DNA of 5,756 nt from Chloroflexota bacterium. GTDB lineage: Bacteria; Chloroflexota; Anaerolineae; UBA3071. Shown here piece by piece: positions 1-5,196 of this stretch. The DNA lies in NCBI GenBank assembly GCA_014383605.1, contig JACNHM010000219.1:1-5756 (forward strand). Reading direction: 5' to 3'. The notes under the pieces were generated by a model that was not told where the DNA came from, searched no databases, and saw only the letters and a list, made by a program, of their open reading frames with translations. The first letter of the stretch is position 1. Each line of letters starts with the position of its first letter. Made by a program: the position numbers and the translations under genes.

Positions 1-698
1 TCCTGTTCACCGACCCACCGGATGGTTACGCTTCGGTTTCGATGGTGGATATTGCTTACTTCGGGTTCGAGGGAGCCAGGTCTGGCACCCTCACCGACTT
101 GCCTCTCAGTGAGCGCCGAGCGCTTTTAGATGCCCCATTCTGGCCATTCGATGGCATGAACGAGCATGGCCTGGTCGTTGGCATGGCCGCCGTACCGCCA
201 GGGAACATGCGACGCGCCCCCAACAAAGAGACCATAGGCTCGTTGGGGGTGATCCGCCAGATGCTCGATCACGCCACCAACGTGGATGAGGCCGTGGCCA
301 TCATGCAAAGCTACAACGTTGATTTCGAGGGCGGTCCCTCCATCCATTACCTGATGGCTGACTCGTCGGGGCGGTCGGTGCTGGTGGAGTTCTACCAGGG
401 GGAGCTAGTCATCATCCCCAACGAGACGACTTGGCATCAGGCGACCAATTTCCTGCGCGCCTCGGCCGGCGAATCTGCCGAAGGAGAATGCTGGCGGTAT
501 GACAAGATCAGCCAGCGACTCACCGAAGCTGAGGGTCAGCTTACCGTGCAGGACGCTATGGAACTCCTGGCGGCAGTAGCCCAGGGTAGCACCCAATGGT
601 CGGTTATATATGGGATGAGCGAGGGCGATGTCAACGTGACCATGGGGCGGCAGTACAACACAATACACACCTTCCCCCTGAGCTTGGCGAGTAAGTAG
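1..698 (+). CDS. C45 / choloylglycine hydrolase-like Ntn amidohydrolase or acyltransferase, 5'-truncated
   Basis: The reading frame is open from base 3 to the TAG at 696-698 (231 residues visible), so the ATG at 42 is probably internal and the true start lies left of the window. Numbering from that ATG, the family pattern is clear. DGMNEHGL is at residues 37-44, a helix with DEA follows at 82-84, and HYLMADSSGRSVLVEF at 102-117 matches the strand pair of linear amide C-N hydrolases. ATN at 134-136 matches the oxyanion-hole asparagine region (Asn175 of clostridial bile salt hydrolase), and QWSVIY is near the C-terminus. The family cleaves linear amide bonds or transfers acyl groups with an N-terminal cysteine exposed by self-cleavage; that cysteine would lie upstream and cannot be seen. 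The position equivalent to Asn82 of bile salt hydrolase appears to be alanine (residue 50), which fits a C45/acyltransferase-like member better than a true bile salt hydrolase. Substrate unknown. The next gene begins 37 bases downstream on the same strand. Confidence 0.8.
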   Translation, partial: LFTDPPDGYASVSMVDIAYFGFEGARSGTLTDLPLSERRALLDAPFWPFDGMNEHGLVVGMAAVPPGNMRRAPNKETIGSLGVIRQMLDHATNVDEAVAIMQSYNVDFEGGPSIHYLMADSSGRSVLVEFYQGELVIIPNETTWHQATNFLRASAGESAEGECWRYDKISQRLTEAEGQLTVQDAMELLAAVAQGSTQWSVIYGMSEGDVNVTMGRQYNTIHTFPLSLASK

Positions 699-724
699 CG
701 ATCCATCATCACGGTCGAAAAGTT

Positions 725-730
725 AGGAGG
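725..730 (+). promoter_or_regulatory. Ribosome binding site for the PLP dehydratase
   Basis: A perfect AGGAGG lies 5 bases before the GTG at 736. It decides for this GTG start; the first in-frame ATG is far inside the conserved fold. I saw no convincing promoter in the 37-base gap. Confidence 0.85.
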
Positions 731-735
731 AAACC

Positions 736-1692
736 GTGCATCAACGACCAACCTTTCACGATGTCTTGAAAGCCAAAGCCGTCATCGCCAGCTATCTGTC
801 TCGCACGCCGTTGTACCGCTACTCGTCTCTGTGCCAACTGCTGGGCTGCGAGGTCTACGTCAAGCACGAGAACCATCAGCCGGTGGGCGCCTTCAAGGTG
901 CGCGGCGGCATCAACCTGATGTCACAGCTCTCTGACGATGAGCGACGGCGGGGCGTCATCGCCGCCTCTACCGGCAACCATGGGCAGTCGGTGGCTTACG
1001 CGGCCCGGCTCTTCGGAGTGGAGACCACCATCGTCGTGCCGGAGGACGCTAATCCGGGCAAGGTGGAGGCCATGCGTGGTTTGGGGGCGCACGTCGTATT
1101 CCACGGGCGGGACTTCGACCAGGCCCGCGAGCACTGCGAGGCTCTGGCTGCCGAACGGGGCTATCGCTACGTCCACTCTGGCGACGAGCCGTTGCTCATC
1201 GCGGGGGTGGCTACAGTGACCCTGGAGGTGCTGGAGGATCAGCCAGACACTGAGATCATTATCGTGCCCATTGGCGGGGGCAGCGGGGCAGCGGGAGCCT
1301 GCATCGCGGCCAAGGCCATCAACCCGGCCATTCAAGTCATCGGCGTGCAGTCCGAGCAGGCCCCAGCGGCCTATCGCTCGTGGAAGGAGCGGCGGTTGGT
1401 GGAGGACAAAATGGAGACGGCGGCCGAAGGACTGGCCACCCGCAGCGCCTTCGCCCTGCCGCAGAGCATCCTCTGGGACCTGTTGGACGACTTCGTCCTG
1501 GTGAGCGAGGAGGAGATCTGCCGGGCCATCGTCCTCTATCTGGAGAAGACGCACAACCTGGCCGAGGGGGCCGGGGCAGCGCCTCTGGCGGCGGCCATGA
1601 AGATGCGAGAACGTCTACAAGGACGCAAAGTGGCCTTGGTACTCAGCGGAGGGAACCTGAGCCTGGCGCAACTCAGGGTGGCTTTATCTTAG
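736..1692 (+). CDS. PLP-dependent threonine/serine dehydratase-like enzyme (fold type II)
   Basis: A complete 318-residue protein with a GTG start behind AGGAGG. It belongs to the tryptophan-synthase-beta (fold type II) PLP family. The Schiff-base lysine is K54 in VGAFKVRGG. STGNHGQ at 78-84 is the substrate/carboxylate loop, GGGSGAAG at 180-187 holds the PLP phosphate, EGAGAA lies near 280-285, and SGGN at 304-307 contains the serine that contacts the pyridine nitrogen. Known members deaminate threonine or serine to a 2-oxo acid plus ammonia in the cytosol. There is no C-terminal ACT-type regulatory domain, so it resembles the short catabolic form rather than isoleucine-regulated biosynthetic IlvA. 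Related short enzymes act on hydroxyaspartate or serve ectoine breakdown, so the substrate stays open. All key residues are intact. The neighbours, an amidohydrolase and a methyltransferase, do not fix the pathway. Confidence 0.9.
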   Translation: MHQRPTFHDVLKAKAVIASYLSRTPLYRYSSLCQLLGCEVYVKHENHQPVGAFKVRGGINLMSQLSDDERRRGVIAASTGNHGQSVAYAARLFGVETTIVVPEDANPGKVEAMRGLGAHVVFHGRDFDQAREHCEALAAERGYRYVHSGDEPLLIAGVATVTLEVLEDQPDTEIIIVPIGGGSGAAGACIAAKAINPAIQVIGVQSEQAPAAYRSWKERRLVEDKMETAAEGLATRSAFALPQSILWDLLDDFVLVSEEEICRAIVLYLEKTHNLAEGAGAAPLAAAMKMRERLQGRKVALVLSGGNLSLAQLRVALS

Positions 1693-1696
1693 CTGC

Positions 1697-1702
1697 GGAG
1701 GA
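1697..1702 (+). promoter_or_regulatory. Strong Shine-Dalgarno that faces an out-of-frame ATG (1711)
   Basis: GGAGGA sits 8 bases before an ATG at 1711, ideal spacing. That ATG opens a 62-codon frame (1711-1899) out of phase with the methyltransferase and with no recognisable protein character. The methyltransferase start at 1740 has its own, weaker GGAG. The site may drive a short upstream ORF that delivers ribosomes, or mark a one-base sequence error or frameshift near 1711-1740. Confidence 0.4.
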
Positions 1703-1725
1703 TTGCACAAATGCTTGCCGTCCGC

Positions 1726-1731
1726 GTGGAG
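1726..1731 (+). promoter_or_regulatory. Ribosome binding site for the methyltransferase
   Basis: GTGGAG (GGAG core at 1728-1731) lies 8 bases before the ATG at 1740. This supports that start over in-frame ATGs further upstream, which lie inside the dehydratase gene. Confidence 0.6.
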
Positions 1732-1739
1732 TCTATTCT

Positions 1740-2933
1740 ATGCCTACCTGCCGCTACTGTCGCGAAATCCATCACCACGACCCGTCCTATCCACGGCGCC
1801 GCGCCCGCCACAATCTGGAGGCCGACTATCCCCGCTGCCATCGCCATTGGCGCTACGTCTGCGACCTCTGCGGCCAGCCCTCTCACTTCAACGGCCTGAC
1901 CTGGTGCCCAGAGGCTGGCAAGTTCACCTGCCTGCACTGCGCCAGCGGCTATCGCCAGGTCAACGAGCCCTTCTGGGGGTGGGACTACTATTGGGACATC
2001 GCCTGCCCCCACTGCGAGGCCAGCCACCCGGCGTTGGATCGCCTGGAGTACGAGGGCCGTCATCCCTGGCAGGTGATGCCAGGGGCCGAGCGGCGACGCC
2101 TGGGCCTGAGCCAGGAAACCGACTTCCGGGGCGTCTTCTGGTCCGAGCACTTCCCCGGCGATGAGCGCCCGCCTAGCGACGAAGCCATCGCTGCCCAGTG
2201 GAATGTCATGGCCACGAACTGGGACGCCCGCTACGGTGAGGAAGGCGACACGTCGCGGGTGCATCTTCTCAACTCCGCGCTCCTGGGCATCCTGGGCGAC
2301 GTGGCGGGCAAGCGCATCCTGGACGCCGGCTGCGGCAACGGCTACCTATGTCGTATGTTGGCCCGGCGAGGGGCGGAGATGGTGGGAGTGGACCTGGCCC
2401 CCGGTTGGATCGAGATGGCTCGCAGCCGGGAGCCAGAGCTGGGCATTGAGTACCATGCTGGCAGCATCGCTCACATGCCCTTTCTGGCCGATGGCTCCTT
2501 TGAGGCGGTGGTCTCCGTCTGTGTCTTGATGGACGCCCGAGCCTACGGGGAGGCCCTGGGTGAGATGCATCGGGTGCTGGCGACTGGAGGCATCCTGGCC
2601 ATAGCCATCATGCACCCCTGCTTTGCCTCGCCGCCCGGCGGTAGGTGGGAGCGCCACCCCGTGGACAGCACCCGCCCGGAGGATCGCTGGCACTGGCGGG
2701 TGAGTAGCTATCTCCAGCGTACCTGGGAGACCTGGCATTGGGAGCCCGTGGGCACGGCTACCGGCTTCCATCGCCCACTGTCGGACTACATGCAGACGCT
2801 CCTGGGCCTGGGTTTCCGCCTGACGCATTTCATCGAGCCCGCCCCGTCGCCAGAGCTGGTTGCTGCTGATCCCGCCGACTGGGCCCCCTACGCCCGCATC
2901 CCGATCTTCCTGGTACTTGGAGCGATCAAATGA
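1740..2933 (+). CDS. Class I SAM-dependent methyltransferase with N-terminal cysteine-rich (zinc-ribbon-like) domain
   Basis: A 397-residue protein. Residues 1-110 carry four CxxC pairs (C4/C7, C41/C44, C64/C67, C89/C92) plus C33, C56 and several histidines, a pattern that suggests two structural zinc sites. I do not recognise this domain as a named family. Residues about 150-290 form a Rossmann methyltransferase: ILDAGCGNGYL at 193-203 is SAM motif I, D218 in GVDLA is the acidic residue expected to bind the SAM ribose, and DGSFEAVVSV at 251-260 is the following strand. The C-terminal part (MHPCF, FHRPLSDY, IEPAPSPEL) resembles small-molecule/UbiE-type methyltransferases. The start at 1740 is chosen for its GGAG and because the first CxxC follows at once; the frame stays open back to 1380, but only because it shadows the GC-rich dehydratase gene. 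Its TGA overlaps the ATG of the ABC gene. The substrate is unknown: the ribbons could bind nucleic acid or protein, or could be purely structural. Confidence 0.85.
   Translation: MPTCRYCREIHHHDPSYPRRRARHNLEADYPRCHRHWRYVCDLCGQPSHFNGLTWCPEAGKFTCLHCASGYRQVNEPFWGWDYYWDIACPHCEASHPALDRLEYEGRHPWQVMPGAERRRLGLSQETDFRGVFWSEHFPGDERPPSDEAIAAQWNVMATNWDARYGEEGDTSRVHLLNSALLGILGDVAGKRILDAGCGNGYLCRMLARRGAEMVGVDLAPGWIEMARSREPELGIEYHAGSIAHMPFLADGSFEAVVSVCVLMDARAYGEALGEMHRVLATGGILAIAIMHPCFASPPGGRWERHPVDSTRPEDRWHWRVSSYLQRTWETWHWEPVGTATGFHRPLSDYMQTLLGLGFRLTHFIEPAPSPELVAADPADWAPYARIPIFLVLGAIK
2919..2933 (+). promoter_or_regulatory. Translational coupling site: GGAG and ATGA overlap
   Basis: GGAG at 2919-2922, inside the methyltransferase coding sequence, lies 7 bases before the ATG at 2930. 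Start and stop overlap as ATGA (2930-2933). This arrangement usually means that ribosomes finishing the first gene restart on the second. Confidence 0.75.
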
Positions 2934-4684
2934 CCAAAAGAGAATTCAGGCTAGAAAACGAATACCACTACAATCGCTCCGGGCCGGTGCGCTGGATCGC
3001 CTCCCACGTCATGCGCTACCCGCTTTTCCCGCTGACCACCATCCTGGCGGCCATCCTGAACAACGGGTTCTACAGCTTCATCCAGATCTTTGTCGGCCGG
3101 GCGTTTGATCTGATCACCACCCCCGGCTGGCAGACGGCCTCGCTGCTGGCGCTGGCGGCGAGCGTGATGGGATCGGCCATCGGGCAGGGACTGACGGGAC
3201 TGGTGAGGAACTTCTCCACCGAGTTCGCAGCCCAAAGGGTCGAACGGGACGCCCGCGACGAGCTCTACGCCAGCCTGTTGGGCAAGAGCCAGACCTTTCA
3301 CGGCCGGCAGCGGATCGGCGACATCATGGCCCGCGCCACCAACGACGTGCGCATGCTCAACCTGATGTTCAGCCCCGGCCTGATGCTCATCGTTGATTCG
3401 CTGATGGCGATCGTCGTCCCCATTGTCATGATCGGACAGCTCCAATTCGAGCTGCTGCTCGTTCCCTCCATCTTCATCGTCCTGTTGGCCGTTACGGTGG
3501 CCGATTACAACCGACGGCTCAAGCCAGTGAGCATTGCCCGGCGAGATCAGTTTGGGACGATGAACGCAGGCTTGGCGGAGGCCATCGCCGGCATCGAAGT
3601 GGTCAAGGCCAACGTCCAGGAGCGGTACGAGTGGGACAAGTTCACCCAGAATGCCCGCCTGTTCCGCGACTATTTCGTGAAACAGGGGGAAATCCAGGCC
3701 CGCTACTGGCCGATGCTGATGTTCAGCCTGGCCTGGGCCGGCGGCTTCTTGCACGCCCTGCTGCTCTGGCGGGGCGGCGCCATCAGCCTGGGCGAGGTGG
3801 TCGCCTTCATGGGGCTGTTGGGCACGCTCCGCTTTCCCACCTTCATCTCCATCTTTTCTTTTGACCTGGTCCAACTGGGGATCGCCAGCAGCAGGCGGAT
3901 TCTGGATTTGATCAACACGGAAACAGAGCTGGACGAGAACCCGGCCGGCGTCGCCCAGCCGATTCGGGGAGAAGTGGTCTTCGAAAACGTCAGCTTTGGC
4001 TACGACGGGACGCCAGTGCTGAAAGACATCACCTTCGCCGCCCGGCCGGGCGAGACGATTGCCATCGTGGGGCAGACCGGTTCGGGCAAGACCACCTTCA
4101 CCCAGCTCATCAACCGCATCTTTGACGTGGACAGCGGGCGAGTGCTGATTGATGGCCTGGACGTGCGCGACTGGAGCCTGGAATCGCTGCGGTCGCAGAT
4201 CTCGACCATTGAGCAAGATGTGTTCCTCTTCTCCCGCACCTTGGCCGAGAACATCGCCTTTGGCTGCGCCGACGCCAGCCAGGAGGCCATCGAGCTGGCG
4301 GCCCACGAGGCTCAGGCCCACGAGTTTGTCGCCAGCTTCAGTGAGGGCTACGCCACCGAGATCGGCGAGCGCGGCGTGACCCTCTCTGGCGGGCAGCGGC
4401 AGCGCATCGCCATCGCCCGCGCCTTTCTCACCGACCCGCGCATCCTGATCCTGGACGACAGCACCAGCGCCATTGACAGCGCCACCGAAGACCAGATCCA
4501 GCGGGCCATGCGGCGCATCAGCCGCCAGCGGACCACCTTTCTCATCACCCACCGCCTCAGCCAGATCCGCTGGGCCGACCGCATCCTGGTGCTGCGCCGG
4601 GGCGAGCTGGTGGATCAGGGGACGCACGAGGAGTTGATGGGGCGGTGTGTGGACTATCGGCGGATTTTTGCTCGCTACGATTAG
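2930..4684 (+). CDS. ABC exporter half-transporter (membrane domain plus ATPase), degenerate-site subunit
   Basis: A 584-residue inner-membrane protein of normal length for a type IV (B-type) exporter half. The membrane domain spans about residues 25-325, with six likely helices near 32-56, 69-92, 148-168, 171-190, 259-280 and 287-306. The ATPase domain follows: A-loop Y358, Walker A GQTGSGKT 381-388, Q-loop Q429, x-loop TEIGERG, signature LSGGQ 485-489, Walker B ILILDD 505-510, D-loop SAID 513-516, H-loop H541. Position 510, normally the catalytic glutamate, is aspartate. In heterodimeric exporters of the TM287/288 and BmrCD type, this change marks the subunit whose own ATP site is slow or inactive, while its intact LSGGQ completes the active site built on the partner. 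The likely partner starts at 5197. The gene is coupled to the methyltransferase by ATGA. Substrate is not predictable: lipid, peptide and drug exporters all share this form. Confidence 0.95.
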   Translation: MTKREFRLENEYHYNRSGPVRWIASHVMRYPLFPLTTILAAILNNGFYSFIQIFVGRAFDLITTPGWQTASLLALAASVMGSAIGQGLTGLVRNFSTEFAAQRVERDARDELYASLLGKSQTFHGRQRIGDIMARATNDVRMLNLMFSPGLMLIVDSLMAIVVPIVMIGQLQFELLLVPSIFIVLLAVTVADYNRRLKPVSIARRDQFGTMNAGLAEAIAGIEVVKANVQERYEWDKFTQNARLFRDYFVKQGEIQARYWPMLMFSLAWAGGFLHALLLWRGGAISLGEVVAFMGLLGTLRFPTFISIFSFDLVQLGIASSRRILDLINTETELDENPAGVAQPIRGEVVFENVSFGYDGTPVLKDITFAARPGETIAIVGQTGSGKTTFTQLINRIFDVDSGRVLIDGLDVRDWSLESLRSQISTIEQDVFLFSRTLAENIAFGCADASQEAIELAAHEAQAHEFVASFSEGYATEIGERGVTLSGGQRQRIAIARAFLTDPRILILDDSTSAIDSATEDQIQRAMRRISRQRTTFLITHRLSQIRWADRILVLRRGELVDQGTHEELMGRCVDYRRIFARYD

Positions 4685-4685
4685 A

Positions 4686-4734
4686 GGTTGGAAGTTGGAA
4701 GTTGGAAATTGGAAATTGGAAGTTGGAGGTTGGA
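4686..4734 (+). repeat. Left heptamer array, seven tandem RRTTGGA units
   Basis: Seven uninterrupted 7-base units run in the order GGTTGGA, AGTTGGA, AGTTGGA, AATTGGA, AATTGGA, AGTTGGA, GGTTGGA. Only the first two bases vary, and always between purines. A weaker unit, GATTAGA at 4679-4685, overlaps the ABC stop codon. Seven is not a multiple of three, so the array reads as a 7-residue repeat every three units. It is not a CRISPR: there are no spacers. Confidence 0.95.
4725..4729 (+). promoter_or_regulatory. Ribosome binding site formed by the heptamer repeat
   Basis: GGAGG arises at the junction of the last two left-array units, because the final unit begins with GG. It lies 11 bases before the ATG at 4741, at the long end of normal spacing. 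It is the only perfect GGAGG in the left array. Confidence 0.6.
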
Positions 4735-4740
4735 TTGAGG

Positions 4741-5106
4741 ATGGCAATCAGAAGCTATCGCGACATTGAGGCCTATCAGCGCGCCAAAGCGTTGGTGGTC
4801 CCTATGCATAAACTGGTCAAACGCTTTCCGGCCTACGAGCAATTTGATCTGTGTGATCAGATCAGACGTGCGAGCAAGTCGGTGGTGTCTAACATGGTGG
4901 AAGGATACAGCCACAAAGATACCCCTGCCAAAACCAAGCACTTCTGGCGCATCTCAATGGGGTCGGCCAACGAGATGATTGAGCACCTGGAAACAGCCGT
5001 TGCCTTGGAGTACGCTTCCCAAGACATCTACCAGCCTTACATCGAGCAGTATACCGTTGTGGCCAAACAGCTCAACAAGCTGATCCAGACCTGGCGCAAA
5101 TTTTAG
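4741..5106 (+). CDS. Four-helix-bundle protein (S23 / 23S rRNA intervening-sequence protein family)
   Basis: A 121-residue protein, normal size for the family. It begins with the typical YRDIEAYQRAKAL helix. The family core follows: FDLCDQIRRASKSVVSNMVEG at residues 35-55, close to the usual QIRRAavSi.sNIaEG pattern, then FWRISMGSANEMIEHLETAVAL at 68-89, and a last helix ending LNKLIQTWRKF. Family members were first noted in ORFs inside 23S rRNA intervening sequences, and relatives such as the Avd accessory protein of diversity-generating retroelements form pentameric barrels that bind nucleic acid. The general role is unknown. Here it is not in an rRNA gene but between two ABC genes, bounded by heptamer arrays. 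I chose ATG 4741 because homology begins there; an in-frame ATG at 4645 would only add ABC-gene and repeat sequence. Lower G+C than its neighbours suggests separate origin. Confidence 0.9.
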   Translation: MAIRSYRDIEAYQRAKALVVPMHKLVKRFPAYEQFDLCDQIRRASKSVVSNMVEGYSHKDTPAKTKHFWRISMGSANEMIEHLETAVALEYASQDIYQPYIEQYTVVAKQLNKLIQTWRKF

Positions 5107-5154
5107 ATTGGAGGTTGGAGGTTGGAAATTGGAGGTTAGAGGTTGGAAGTTGGA
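5106..5154 (+). repeat. Right heptamer array, forward units
   Basis: Seven 7-base units follow the small gene's stop codon directly: GATTGGA, GGTTGGA, GGTTGGA, AATTGGA, GGTTAGA, GGTTGGA, AGTTGGA. They have the same form and orientation as the left array, with one internal change (GGTTAGA). The total of seven units and 49 bases equals the left array. Confidence 0.93.
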
Positions 5155-5188
5155 CATCCAACTTCCAACCTCCAACTTCCAACTTCCA
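5120..5188 (+). other. Long imperfect hairpin between the four-helix-bundle gene and the second ABC gene
   Basis: The centre is at 5155-5156. The 14 bases 5141-5154 pair perfectly with 5157-5170; the two central bases leave no room for a loop, so the innermost pairs must open. The stem continues outward through 5123-5140 with 5171-5188, with two mismatches (5138/5173 and 5128/5183) and one G-U pair (5134/5177). No run of T follows, so it is not a standard intrinsic terminator. It could slow polymerase, protect an RNA end, or be a folded recognition end of a mobile unit. Confidence 0.7.
5157..5188 (-). repeat. Right heptamer array, inverted units
   Basis: After the two bases CA the same heptamer appears in reverse: TCCAACT, TCCAACC, TCCAACT, TCCAACT and a partial TCCA. 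Inverted copies occur only on this side of the cassette. They can pair with the adjacent forward units or with the left array. Confidence 0.93.
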
Positions 5189-5196
5189 GAAAGACC

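Larger units (their letters stand above)
4685..5190 (+). mobile_element. Putative repeat-bounded cassette carrying a four-helix-bundle gene
   Basis: About 500 bases lie between the stop of one ABC half and the start of the next. They hold one small gene bounded on both sides by 7-base repeats of the form purine-purine-TTGGA. The repeats start one base after the ABC stop and resume at the last base of the small gene's stop. Parts of the two arms form inverted repeats: 4721-4734 is the exact reverse complement of 5164-5177, and 4714-4734 against 5164-5184 differ at one of 21 positions. The gene is about 52% G+C by hand count, against about 71% in a 120-base sample of the ABC gene. No transposase and no clear target duplication is visible, so mobility is inferred, possibly moved in trans. 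Confidence 0.4.

Noticed and set aside
922..1554. A 210-codon minus-strand frame inside the dehydratase gene
   Set aside because: It is antisense to conserved PLP-enzyme motifs and has no ribosome site or recognisable domain.
1380..1739. Upstream extension of the methyltransferase to ATG 1380
   Set aside because: This part reads the dehydratase gene out of frame with low-complexity Gly/Arg-rich sequence. No ribosome site supports it, and ATG 1740 has GGAG.
4645..4740. Upstream extension of the four-helix-bundle gene to ATG 4645
   Set aside because: It would overlap the ABC gene's end and translate the heptamer array as a 7-residue repeat (LEVGSWK, LEIGNWK). Family homology begins at 4741.
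2951..4747. A 598-codon open frame on the minus strand across the whole ABC gene
   Set aside because: It is the antisense shadow of a GC-rich gene with clear ABC motifs on the + strand. Its first residues are translated heptamer repeat (SNFQ/PTSN pattern), and the rest shows no family character.
4741..5106. Diversity-generating retroelement accessory gene (Avd) or a 23S rRNA intervening sequence
   Set aside because: No reverse transcriptase, template repeat or variable-repeat target is visible, and both neighbours are ABC transporter genes, not rRNA.
4686..5188. CRISPR array
   Set aside because: The units are 7 bases in direct tandem with no spacers, and no cas gene is present.
5106..5190. 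Intrinsic transcription terminator
   Set aside because: The stem is long and only moderately GC-rich and no T-run follows. The next gene is probably in the same transcript.
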